Shown here piece after piece: positions 35,479 through 45,500 of a stretch of DNA of 64,000 nucleotides (positions are counted from its first letter, which is position 1; each line of letters opens with the position of its first letter). A model generated the notes under the pieces. That model ran no database searches and had not been told where the DNA came from. It saw nothing but the letters and a program-made list of their open reading frames with translations. Where the stretch lies: positions 1 to 64,000 of the forward strand of contig NZ_JAAUWV010000022.1 of assembly GCF_014694405.1 (NCBI RefSeq). The letters are read 5' to 3'. The stretch is from Pseudoalteromonas sp. S16_S37 (GTDB taxonomy: Bacteria; Pseudomonadota; Gammaproteobacteria; Enterobacterales; Alteromonadaceae). Position numbers and translations under genes: made by a program.

Positions 35479-36351
35479 CTAATCTCCTAGCGGGAAGCGT
35501 TTGTCTGCAGGTGTTGCATTGGCGCTTTTATCACGATGCTGGTCCAACTGAACTTTTAAGCGTCTTAGCTTTTCTTTGGAGCGTTTTTGGTTACGTATAG
35601 CCACTTCACTGGACAGAATATCTACCGCAGCCATCATCGCGTAACGTGCTGCACTGGGTTTGAAGATATAGTCGCTTTCTTGGGTTTTTATGGGCAGATG
35701 AAAATCTGCCATATGCGCAAGCTCACTGTCTGGGCAGATAGCAACAAGCTGCGCGCCATACGCTTTGGCAATACGAGCGGCTTCCATCACATCCGGCGAA
35801 ACACCACTGAGAGATAGGCAGATCACCACATCATTTTTATTAACTGTGGCCGCGGCCATACGCATCATCATCGGATCTGAATGCGCATTACTTAATACGT
35901 CTAAGCGAAACAGGCGATTTTGGCACTCTTGTGCCATCATGCTACTGCCACCACCAACACCAAATATCAAGCAATGACGTGTATCACAAATCGCCCCCGC
36001 AGCTTGCTCTACAATATGCTCTTCTATGAGTCCTGCATTGAGCGCTAAGATCTCTTGGATTGAGGCATACACATGAGAAATTTTTTCTTTATCTACCAAC
36101 TCGGGATTGTTGAAGCGCTCACCAATTGCCGCAGACTGAGTAAGCTGAAATTTCAAATCGCGTACGTTTTCACAACCCAAAGTTCGAGCAAGCCGCGTAA
36201 TGCTAGCGTGACTGACTTGGGCTTTTTCAGCTAATTCACTAATCGAGGCACTGGCTGCAAAGTTCAATTGAGCGATGATCAATCGTGCAACCTTTTCCTC
36301 TGATGGGCTGAAATGACCCAGCCCCTCTTTTATTTTACTAATAATATCCAA
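35479..36351 (-). CDS. MurR/RpiR-family transcription regulator
   Basis: 290 residues. N-terminal RpiR helix-turn-helix (FSPSEEKVARLII, then ISELAEKAQVSHASITRLARTLGC) and a C-terminal SIS phosphosugar-binding domain (CLIFGVGGGSSMMAQECQNR, VICLSLSGVSPDVMEAARIAKAYGAQLVAI). Such regulators sense sugar phosphates; KDPG or a related acid phosphate is a reasonable ligand here. It is inside the operon and probably controls it, perhaps via palindromes upstream of the TonB receptor gene. Confidence 0.9.
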   Translation of the reverse strand: MDIISKIKEGLGHFSPSEEKVARLIIAQLNFAASASISELAEKAQVSHASITRLARTLGCENVRDLKFQLTQSAAIGERFNNPELVDKEKISHVYASIQEILALNAGLIEEHIVEQAAGAICDTRHCLIFGVGGGSSMMAQECQNRLFRLDVLSNAHSDPMMMRMAAATVNKNDVVICLSLSGVSPDVMEAARIAKAYGAQLVAICPDSELAHMADFHLPIKTQESDYIFKPSAARYAMMAAVDILSSEVAIRNQKRSKEKLRRLKVQLDQHRDKSANATPADKRFPLGD

Positions 36352-36364
36352 AGCGTTGTCTCAA

Positions 36365-37591
36365 TTAAAAATGTGTCATAATGGTTTTGGTGATCACCCA
36401 ATCGCGTTCGACAATGCCAATTTGTTTCCATTTATCAAACGTTAAGCACGGGTGTGAAGTAGAAAAACATATCATATCGCCAACGCTGAGTAAGTGATTG
36501 GGCGACAAACGCAACATGGCGTGTTGGTCCATGATTTTTTCGATATAAAAATCACCATTTAGGCTTTGCAAACGCTTATTGCGAATATCATAGTGAAATT
36601 CGGGCTTGGGTAGCCCCGCATCAAACGCAACATCACGCTTACCCATACCAACGATCGCCAAACCAGGTTCTGGTAACGACGTTACATACGCCCAAATAAA
36701 TAGGCTCGACACCAGTTCACCAGCAATATCACAAGCCACCTCGCTGCGCGCTAGTATGGCTTGCTGTGCATCTTGGTAGATGCCTGTATCGTGAATTAAA
36801 TAACAGCCTGGGCGAATAACAAATTTAAACTCATCAGAGCGCGCGCTTTGTTTCATTACCTTGGTCACAACATCGTACCAAGCAGATCCTGCACCCGTAA
36901 TGAGTGGCTCAGAACAAGCAAACATACCTTGTTGATGTAACAAATCAGCTTGCGTTATAAGGCCTTTAACAAAGTGTTCTACATCTTGCTCAGCACGTTC
37001 GCCACCAATCACCCCTTCGTAAAACCCAAGCCCCATTACTTGCAGGCTTGAATACGCTTGGCAAGTCTTAAACAGCTGCGTTAACTCATCAAATGTGCGT
37101 ACACCACACCGGCCACCAATTACGCCTACCTCTAACAACACGTTGAGCTTAAGCGCTTGTTGGTCAAAAAAATCCCCTAAAACTTTGGCGTTATCAATTG
37201 ACTCTACAAAGCAAAATAACTGCAAAGATGTCGTTTTGAGTAAACGTGCAACCACTTCCAAGTGATAACGACCCACTAATTGATTGGCTAAAATAACCCG
37301 CTCAACGCCAGCTTCAACGGCACACATTAACTGGGGTACCGTTGCAACCGTAATAGCCCAAGCACCTGCATTTAACTGGTATTTAAACAACTCGGGTGAC
37401 ATCGAGGTTTTACCGTGAGGCGCAAGTAATACCTGATTTTGCTTTGCAAACTCGGCCATCCAATTGGCATTTTGCTGCAATGCACCTTGGCGTAACACTG
37501 CAACGGGCAGACTCACTTGCTCAGCTAGAATATCCCAACCTTGCAGCTCCAACTGTTGAAGGTCACCTGAGCCTTTTAAAAATTCTGGCAT
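36365..37591 (-). CDS. PLP-dependent deaminase of the D-threonine aldolase / D-serine dehydratase fold
   Basis: 408 residues. Alanine-racemase-type N-terminal barrel: LLAPHGKTSMSP carries the PLP lysine, followed by RCGVRTFDEL and GLGFYEGVIGG; the C-terminal beta domain has PGCYLIHDTGIY, GMGKRDVAFDAGLP and the metal-site ISTSHPCLTFDKW pattern (HPCLTFDK). This family includes D-threonine aldolase, D-serine dehydratase and D-glucosaminate deaminase. In this operon, deamination of glucosaminate to 2-keto-3-deoxygluconate is the best guess, helped by RidA. Confidence 0.82.
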   Translation of the reverse strand: MPEFLKGSGDLQQLELQGWDILAEQVSLPVAVLRQGALQQNANWMAEFAKQNQVLLAPHGKTSMSPELFKYQLNAGAWAITVATVPQLMCAVEAGVERVILANQLVGRYHLEVVARLLKTTSLQLFCFVESIDNAKVLGDFFDQQALKLNVLLEVGVIGGRCGVRTFDELTQLFKTCQAYSSLQVMGLGFYEGVIGGERAEQDVEHFVKGLITQADLLHQQGMFACSEPLITGAGSAWYDVVTKVMKQSARSDEFKFVIRPGCYLIHDTGIYQDAQQAILARSEVACDIAGELVSSLFIWAYVTSLPEPGLAIVGMGKRDVAFDAGLPKPEFHYDIRNKRLQSLNGDFYIEKIMDQHAMLRLSPNHLLSVGDMICFSTSHPCLTFDKWKQIGIVERDWVITKTIMTHF

Positions 37592-37678
37592 AACTTAGTC
37601 ATTCCTTGCGGATCATAGGGTAATCATTAGATAAGCGCATAAAAATAAAGACTGCAACTTTACTAAGCTTGACCACCA

Positions 37679-37701
37679 GCGTATCGACTTTGCCGATACG
37701 C
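37679..37701 (-). terminator. Intercistronic hairpin after the TonB receptor gene
   Basis: GCGTATCG (37679-37686) pairs with 37694-37701, loop 7 nt; no T-run. It lies 15 bp after the receptor stop, in the 125-bp gap before the PLP enzyme gene. It may reduce read-through or protect the receptor mRNA end, giving more receptor than enzyme. Confidence 0.5.
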
Positions 37702-37716
37702 CGACACTTTTTAATA

Positions 37717-40700
37717 CTAGAATGTGGCACGAACACTCAATGCAAACCGCCTGTCGGTAGTAAAGTTAAGCGCTTGCGTTCGCGTACCCGCTTGGTCCAT
37801 TTGGTATTGTGTTTTAGTCTCAGTATCAAGTAAATTGCTCGCCTCAAGACCCACTTTCCAAATGTCATTGATAGTGTAATAGAGACTGGCATCCATCATT
37901 CCTGACGCTTTTGCATAAGCAGGTACATACTCTTCTGACTCACGTAATGTCAGTAGATATTCTGAACGCCACGTATAAGCTAAGCGCAGCGATATTGCCT
38001 CGTACTCATACATACCAATGATGTTGAAGTTTTTATCTGAATAGCCTTGCAACGGCAAGCCGCTAAACACTCGGAAGGTGTTACGGTTGTCGTTTAAAGG
38101 GTTACCATTTTCGTCAAAACCGAGCGTACCTGCAGATACTTGATTTGGATCTTCAAGACCATCTTGATCTATATAGGTGACATTAAACTGTAGCCCCAGT
38201 CCGCTCCATGCCCCGGGCAACATGTCGTAAAATTGTGAGTATGAAAACTCGGCACCACGTAATGTACCAGAGCCAGTATTAGCAGGACCATACGCTGAAA
38301 TATCGTAGCTTTCACTGCCATAGGTTACGTCTAAATCAAACGCTCGATTACGGATAATATTATCAAGTTTCTTGTTGAATAAACCGACAGTAATGTAACC
38401 TGCATCTGCGAAATACCACTCGGTACTCAAATCTAGATTAACCGCTTCTTCTGGCTCAATGTAGGGATTGCCCGATAATGCGGTAAGTTCTATATCATCT
38501 AAACCAACAACAGGGTTGGTTGCTTCATCATAATCAGCGCCAGGCGTCTGTAAACGTCTGGTGTAATCTAAGCTAATAATATTGATGTTTCGCGCATCGA
38601 CTAGGCTTGGATAATAGACGGCTTTTGATGCGCCAAATCGCACCACCACATCTTCGGCTACACCAAAACTGACGTTAAGACTTGGCAAAACCGTTGAGTA
38701 ATCCGTACCATCCACCGTACTTAGCGCAGATTGCCCGCCTGCAATATCGTAATAGCGCTTATATTCAGGTTGCTGCAGCACATTGTTTAATGATGTGCCC
38801 GCGTCGCCACGTTTACTTTGGGGTGGCTGAACAAGCGCCCCTGTCGATTTAAGTTTGTAGTTCACATAGCGCAAACCGACATTACCAACAACGGGTATAC
38901 CTTGTAGTTCAATATCAAAATCGCCGCGCACATAAAACTCTGTGCGTTTTTCATTGGTTGAACTGATATTATGCGCTGCAAAAGGCCCCTCAACGCGATT
39001 TGGCTTATCTTCATAAGGTACATACGTGCCTGTACATTGGCCGTTATTTTCAGCACTTAACGTGGCATTATGCCAGCCATCTTTACAACCTTGACGCAGC
39101 GATTGGGCGTAATTTCTTACTAAATCCATTTTAGGAAACAAGAAGTTATTAACATTACCTTGCAACACATCGCCATGGTAGTAGTCAGAAAAGTCCACAC
39201 GCTCAAATAGCTCAGGTCTATTAACTGCTGCAGCTGCGTTTCTATCTTCTTGGATCCAAGGCGTACCGATGGCAGACCACCCCTCGTAAGCGGTATCGCG
39301 CACCGTTAGGTCTTTATCAGACATGTAAGCACCTGCACTTACACTTTTAAAGCTACCATCTAGCTCATATTTAAAGTCAAGCTTAAAACTATCCGACTCA
39401 GCGCTATTGCGCTCAACTTGCTCCATACCACTGCCTAAAAACACATTCGGCACTGGACCATTCCAGTCTTCATTGGGTGACCAACCTGCGGTGAGAATAT
39501 TGTCACTTAAAAACTTCACGGTTGGGCGCTCACCCCGCATATCAAGGAAATACGGCGATACCACATGCACATGGTTGCCTCGGGTTTGCCCCGACATACT
39601 GTAGTTTTCAACTTCTTTCTCTGAACTAACATGTTGATAATCAAACTCTACCGTGAGTCGGTCAACAGGTTTGAGCGTTAGCTTGAACGACGTATCATCA
39701 ACGGTATTTTCGTTATTGTTCCAGCGGCTGCGATAAAAAAATGGCGTTTCGGGCGACACACCCAGTGCAACACCTGAGGTGACAAAACCATTATCGGTTG
39801 TAAGTGGATAGCCATTTTCCGCATCATCTAACCAGTTTTGCGAAGAGCCCATAAACCCTTTAAAGCCTTGCGCAGCCTGGCCAATTTGCCGTTCATTCCA
39901 CTCAAGGGATGCTTTTGAGTGAATATGTTCAAGCGTAGCAACAATGGTTTCATCATCATTTGCCCACTGCAAAGATGACGTTAAACCGGTGCGTTTACGG
40001 TCATTGGTCGCCGTGCTCATATGTATTGCCACGGGCACGTGCCAAACACTGCCCTCTGGCTGCCCTGGTAAAGCGGGGCCATCCACAGGCGACGACGGAT
40101 CGACACCTGTTATGCCACCCCATTGATCCAAGGTAGGAACAAATGCATCACCTCGAGAATGGAAATTACCTAAACCAACACCATCTCCACGAGTTTGATA
40201 TTCTGATTGTGATGCCGCAATTAAAAAGCCAAACTTACCCGCACTGGTTTGCCAATTATCTGCAAATAATGCCGAAAATGACGGCGTGACTTCTTCTCTA
40301 AAGTCACCGTAATTGGCTTTTGCATTGAAAGATATTAAACGCTCATCCGAATCAAAGGGTTTGCGTGTGATTAAATTGACGGTGCCAGAAATCCCCCCCG
40401 AGATCAGATCTGCAGTTTGGTTTTTAACCACTTCAACAGCACCCAATAACTCCGCGGGAAAATCTTCATAGCTCAACCCGCCCGAGGGGTTTGCACTGAA
40501 CGCATCACGACCATTCACTTCAGAGCGCACACGGTCCAAACCTCGCACCAATACGCCAGTACCTTCATCGGCATAGTGCTTAGGATCATCAGAAGAAGCA
40601 AAACGCTCGATGGTTACACCTGGTACACGTTGCAATGCCTCAGTGACCGATTTGTCTGGCAATGCGCCAATATCAGATGCGGTAATAACATCTTTTACGG

Positions 40701-40923
40701 TATCAGCATAGCGCTTGATATTTTGCGCGCTGTTAATGCTGCCACGAATGCCGGTTACTTCGATTACTTCAATTTTTTCGCTACTCTCACCCGCGCTGAC
40801 ATCGCTGTCATTTTGAGCCGAATCTTGAGCCGCCAGCAAGAAAGGACTCAGCCCCATAATTGCTGAAGCAACGGCTAAACTTAGCTTTGTTTTCTGTACA
40901 TTAACGGTCACTTTATTAGACAT
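37717..40923 (-). CDS. TonB-dependent receptor, first gene of the amino-sugar-acid operon
   Basis: 1068 residues with a signal peptide (LAVASAIMGLSPFLLAA). Plug domain from residue ~50 opens with a TonB-box-like KIEVIEVTGI, then DSVTEALQRVPGVTIERF; the C-terminal barrel ends in the aromatic signature RRFALSVRATF. The large size and TonB-box form are those of oligosaccharide receptors in Alteromonadales. It likely imports chitin fragments carrying an oxidised end. It is the 5' gene of the minus-strand operon, with palindromic operator candidates upstream. Confidence 0.9.
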   Translation of the reverse strand: MSNKVTVNVQKTKLSLAVASAIMGLSPFLLAAQDSAQNDSDVSAGESSEKIEVIEVTGIRGSINSAQNIKRYADTVKDVITASDIGALPDKSVTEALQRVPGVTIERFASSDDPKHYADEGTGVLVRGLDRVRSEVNGRDAFSANPSGGLSYEDFPAELLGAVEVVKNQTADLISGGISGTVNLITRKPFDSDERLISFNAKANYGDFREEVTPSFSALFADNWQTSAGKFGFLIAASQSEYQTRGDGVGLGNFHSRGDAFVPTLDQWGGITGVDPSSPVDGPALPGQPEGSVWHVPVAIHMSTATNDRKRTGLTSSLQWANDDETIVATLEHIHSKASLEWNERQIGQAAQGFKGFMGSSQNWLDDAENGYPLTTDNGFVTSGVALGVSPETPFFYRSRWNNNENTVDDTSFKLTLKPVDRLTVEFDYQHVSSEKEVENYSMSGQTRGNHVHVVSPYFLDMRGERPTVKFLSDNILTAGWSPNEDWNGPVPNVFLGSGMEQVERNSAESDSFKLDFKYELDGSFKSVSAGAYMSDKDLTVRDTAYEGWSAIGTPWIQEDRNAAAAVNRPELFERVDFSDYYHGDVLQGNVNNFLFPKMDLVRNYAQSLRQGCKDGWHNATLSAENNGQCTGTYVPYEDKPNRVEGPFAAHNISSTNEKRTEFYVRGDFDIELQGIPVVGNVGLRYVNYKLKSTGALVQPPQSKRGDAGTSLNNVLQQPEYKRYYDIAGGQSALSTVDGTDYSTVLPSLNVSFGVAEDVVVRFGASKAVYYPSLVDARNINIISLDYTRRLQTPGADYDEATNPVVGLDDIELTALSGNPYIEPEEAVNLDLSTEWYFADAGYITVGLFNKKLDNIIRNRAFDLDVTYGSESYDISAYGPANTGSGTLRGAEFSYSQFYDMLPGAWSGLGLQFNVTYIDQDGLEDPNQVSAGTLGFDENGNPLNDNRNTFRVFSGLPLQGYSDKNFNIIGMYEYEAISLRLAYTWRSEYLLTLRESEEYVPAYAKASGMMDASLYYTINDIWKVGLEASNLLDTETKTQYQMDQAGTRTQALNFTTDRRFALSVRATF

Positions 40924-41029
40924 GTTTGTTCCCTTATTATTATATTCAACCCAGTTGATGCATTACCCAAAAGTACAAATTTGCAAATAACTCCTGCAGT
41001 TACAAAATGAGAAGTTGTATAAACTTATA

Positions 41030-41093
41030 AAGTAACCTTCAATGTTACTTACTAACCAAAAAGCACAATCCTTTGTGTTACTTTTTAACACAA
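41030..41093 (-). promoter_or_regulatory. Candidate operators upstream of the receptor operon
   Basis: Two inverted repeats: AAGTAAC-N7-GTTACTT (41030-41050) and TTGTGTTA-N5-TAACACAA (41073-41093), 107-170 bp before the receptor start. They share a GTTA/TAAC core and a spacing near 43 bp, so they may bind the operon's RpiR regulator. Inference only. Confidence 0.35.
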
Positions 41094-41611
41094 CAGAATA
41101 AAAAGTAAACGCTTTTTTATACTAAAATAACTTCACGCTTCCCTATTCTGCCTTTCACTCTGTCCTAATTAGCATTGCTAAATGCTTGTTAAACTTTGAA
41201 AATAATATTTTTTATGTGGCGACAGTTTACTTATGCCAAGCGATAGACTTTTAATCAATTGGAGGAACAGCCTGAAGATGAGAGGATGCAAAAAGTACAA
41301 AAATTCACCTAAACTTGATTGAATTGTCATTTTAATTTGCTCTTATTTTGTACTAAACAATAGAACAGTGTGAAAAAACATCCACTCTAAATCACCGTCT
41401 TAACTGTTGAATAAAATTCAATCACCTCCCAACTTAAATAAATTTCATTATTAATAAATTCATAAGGTTAACCTTATTTATGGGCTTTTTGGCTATTTGC
41501 ATCTTGAATAATACGAATCATCTATTGATTTGTTTTTGTTTAGATTTTATACATAAAGTGTCCAATTTAGGGGCAGCAAAAATAACTCTCAGCCAAATTA
41601 AGGAAAGTAGT
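41094..41611. other. Gene-free stretch upstream of the biosynthetic cluster
   Basis: About 520 bp without a credible gene. An in-frame extension of the glycosyltransferase to 41480 exists but lacks a ribosome site and looks non-coding. The region must hold the promoter of the plus-strand cluster. I cannot identify a specific operator. Confidence 0.4.
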
Positions 41612-42526
41612 ATGAAAAAATGGCGGTCAGGGATTAGCGTTGTTATACCAACATACAATCGTAGTCTACTGCTTAATCTCACTCTAAACAGTCTAGTGAG
41701 GCAAACACTAAACAATGACCTATTTGAGGTCATTGTTGTCGATGATGGCTCAAGTGATGATACCAGTGAGATTGTCCAGTCATTCGCTAACCGTTTACAG
41801 GTTAAGTATTTGTTTCAAGAAGACTTGGGATTTCGAGTAGCTAGAGCAAGAAATTTGGGGATTACTTGTGCCTCTTTTGAACATATCTTGTTTATCGACT
41901 CTGGCGTTCTCATAGCGCCAGATTGTCTGCAAAGCCATCTTAGCAATTTTGCAACCCGTGAAGTGGATGTGCAAATAGGCCTATGCTACGGCTTTGAAGA
42001 ACATAAGATATCTGATTTGGCTCAGTGCCAACAAAGGCTTAGCGATCCAGATATTTTCTCTGATAGTGAGTTTTTGGCGCAATACAAAGATTGTCGCGAT
42101 GCTTTTTTGGCGCAACAGCACTACTGCCTAGAACAGATTTATGAGCCTTGGCTGATTTTCTGGACTTGCCACGCTTCATGTAAAACGGATGCCTTGTATG
42201 CCATAGGTGGCTTTGATGAAACCTTTACCAGCTGGGGGGGAGAGGATGTAGAGCTTGCTTTGAGACTGCAAAATTTAGGCTATAAATTTGCGATTAATGC
42301 CTCAGCACAAGCAATTCACTACCCTCACCACAAAGATCAAAACGCCGTTAAGCGCAGTGCTAAAAAAAATATTGAGTACATTCACAACAAACATTGCACT
42401 GTCGCAACGTTGCTTCTCCAACAAGGCCTTTGTTGGAAAGATATTCTAGCCGCGCATACTCAACCTACAACGTGTAATCCTGTGTCATTGCTGCAAAGCC
42501 CTACCAACGCAATTCAAGCGCAATAA
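41612..42526 (+). CDS. GT2-family glycosyltransferase at the head of the PKS-NRPS cluster
   Basis: 304 residues from ATG 41612, with AAGGAAAG 5 nt upstream. GT-A fold: ISVVIPTYNRSLLLNLTLNSL, VIVVDDGSSDDT, and RNLGI...ILFIDSGVLIAP, where the usual DxD reads DSG. The C-terminal GGFDETFTSWGGEDVELALRLQNLGY is the acceptor-site motif of galactosyl/GalNAc-transferase-like GT2/GT27 enzymes. No membrane helix. The gene is 30 bp upstream of the PKS and probably glycosylates the product or an intermediate. The sugar donor is unknown. Confidence 0.8.
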   Translation: MKKWRSGISVVIPTYNRSLLLNLTLNSLVRQTLNNDLFEVIVVDDGSSDDTSEIVQSFANRLQVKYLFQEDLGFRVARARNLGITCASFEHILFIDSGVLIAPDCLQSHLSNFATREVDVQIGLCYGFEEHKISDLAQCQQRLSDPDIFSDSEFLAQYKDCRDAFLAQQHYCLEQIYEPWLIFWTCHASCKTDALYAIGGFDETFTSWGGEDVELALRLQNLGYKFAINASAQAIHYPHHKDQNAVKRSAKKNIEYIHNKHCTVATLLLQQGLCWKDILAAHTQPTTCNPVSLLQSPTNAIQAQ

Positions 42527-42556
42527 CCTAGCTGAACTAATTTTTGGAAAAATAAC

Positions 42557-45500
42557 ATGAACAAAACAAAGATAAACCACAAAACACTTGAAAATAAAAA
42601 TGACATCGCTGTCATTGGTGTTGCTTGCAGATTGCCAGGTGACAACAACAACCCTGCAACATTTCATGAATTCTTACTCAACGGTGGCAATGGTATTTCG
42701 ACAATTCCCGAAGACCGTTGGAGTGTAGATGCCTATTACGATAGTGATAAAACTGCACAAGGGAAAATGTATGTAAAAAATGGCGGCTTCTTGTCAGGTT
42801 TGAGCCTGTTTGATGCCACCTTTTTTGGCATTTCTCCAAAGGAAGCGCCCTATATTGACCCCCAGCATCGCTGGCTATTGGAAGTCAGTTACGAAGCAAT
42901 GGAAAATGCGGGATTAGATACAAAGCAGCTCAAAGGCAGTGATACGGGCGTATTTGTCGGGCAATTTATGCATGATTTTGAACAACTGCAAACTGACTCG
43001 AATGCACACGCTCAGATCAGCAATCACTCAGCAACCGGCTCTTCCATGACTTTAACCGCAAACAGGCTCTCCTATTGCTATGATTTTCATGGCCCTAGCT
43101 TGACTCTCGATACAGCTTGCTCCTCTTCTTTAGTAGCACTGGACCTTGCGTGTAAAGCCATTCAAAACGGTGATAGCCAAATTGCACTTGCCGCAGGCGT
43201 AAATTTATTACTGCGCCCCGAAATGACCATGTCGATTTGTAAAGCGTCAATGCTTTCACCTGATGGCTTATGTAAAAGCTTCGACAGCAGTGCCAATGGT
43301 TATGTTAGAAGTGAAGGTGTTGCGGTTGTTGTGCTTAAGTCGCTATCTCAAGCAATCGCGGACAATGACCCTATTCTTGCTGTGATCAAAGCCAGCGGCA
43401 CAAACCAAGACGGCCATACCAGTGGGATCACGGTACCAAATGGCCAAGCGCAACAGCAATTACTCGGCAAAACACTTGCCATTGCCGGATTAAGCGGAGC
43501 AGACATCGACTATGCAGAAGCCCACGGCACAGGCACCGCGGTGGGCGATCCCATTGAAGTCAACGCGCTGGGTAATGCCTTAGGCAAAGATCTTCAACGC
43601 ACAAAAGACAACCCGAGCTTAATTGGCTCAGTAAAAAGTAATATTGGCCACACAGAACCTACAGCTGGACTCGCAGGTTTAATTAAAACAATTAACGCGA
43701 TGAACAGTGGCGTGATCCCAAAAAACATTCATTGCCATACCCTTAACCCAGCCATTGACGAGTCTGAACTGAATATCAAAATCGTCACAGAAAATACGCC
43801 GTGGCCCGATAAACCAGGCAAACCGCGCAGAGCAATTGTCAACTCATTCGGTTTTGGTGGTACTAATGCCAATGTGGTGATTGAGCAAGCACCAGCAACC
43901 CATGCTGCGTTAAACCCGCAAAAAGATTTTCTACAGCTGTTCATCAGCGCAAAATCTGAAAACGCGCTCAAAGAGTCTGCTCGTCTGTATTTAAATAGAG
44001 CACAGCAACTTGATGAGTCACAACTTAGAGACTTTTGCATTAACTCGGCGATATTGCGCACTGCACACAGACATCGTGTGGTTTTTTCAGCGATGACTCA
44101 ATCACAGTTATTACAGCAGCTCGAAGACTACATTGGGGAGCTGTCGAACAAAGCCACTCGATATGGCCAAGCGCAGCACGATGAAACCACCCCGATTGCG
44201 TTTGTGTTTTCAGGCATGGGCACTACTTGGCCGCAAATGGGCATGAAACTTTATCAAAGCAATCAAATTTTCAAAGCGCAAATCGATAAGATAGCTGATG
44301 AACTTAAAAAGTACGTGTCTTGGTCTTTAGTGGATGTACTTGCGCAGCAGTCACAGCAGATCCACGAAACTCAGTATGCACAACCGGCTATTTTTGCCGT
44401 ACAAGTTGCTTTATACCAAGCACTTATCGCACAAGGCGTGCGCGTTAATGCCATTGTAGGTCACAGTGCAGGAGAAGTTGCCGCCAGTTACAGTGCGGGT
44501 ATGTACAGTTTTGCAGACGCAGTAAAGATTGTTTATTACCGAAGCCAGTTGCAACAAACCACCAGCGGTGAAGGTAAAATGCTCGCAGTTGGTGTCGATG
44601 AGGCTAGAGCCAAAGCGCTTTGTGAGCAATATCAAAACCTGGTATCAATCGCAGCAATTAACAGTGAAACCGCCATTACACTCTCTGGTGATAGTCAAAG
44701 CCTCGAACAAATTGCTCAGCAATTAGATGACGCTGGCCAGTTTGCTAAGTTTTTGAATGTAGACGTTCCTTACCATAGTCCAGCGATGGAAAAGCTAAAG
44801 CAACCACTGATCGCTGCATTAGCAGACATTCAACCAAAAGCCCCACGTGTACCTATGTATTCAACCGTGACAGGCGTCGCGGCACAATGGCAAAGTTGGA
44901 CCGGCGAGTATTGGGCCGACAACGTGCGCGACCCAGTATATTTTTACCAAGCGATACAACAGATCCTTGCTGAGGGGATCGAATGTTTTATAGAGATAGC
45001 GCCACACGCTGTGCTTTCACATTCGATCAAGCAAATTTCAAGCAATCCAGCTACGTTCACAACCCATACGCTATCTCGCGAACAAGATGATCGGATTCAA
45101 TTGGCAGCCTGTGTTGCATCGCTTGGGACAGCAGGATTGATGGACATTGCAACAGCCCTTAATGTCAGTGACTGCAAACCAAATCATAGTATAGCGTTGC
45201 CTAACTACCCTTGGCAGCACGAATCCTACTGGCTTGAAAACCCTGATGTACAGTTAACTCGTATTGAAAACAAACAAAAAAAAGACGCCTATTTTGATGC
45301 CGTATTGCCGCTACTCGGTCAACAGCTGATCAGTCAACAACCCGTTTGGCAAAGTAAATTTGACCTAGCCGAGCAAGCGTTTTTATCCGGTCACCAAGTG
45401 GGCGAAGATATCATCTACCCAGGTGCCGGATACATTGAATCGGCATTGCAACTGGCCCGTCTGCAATGGCCAGATAGTAGCATCGAGCTTAAGGATATTG

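Noticed and set aside
41480-41611. N-terminal extension of the glycosyltransferase
   Set aside because: The upstream part has no ribosome site and no similarity to the GT fold, which begins right at MKKWRSG.
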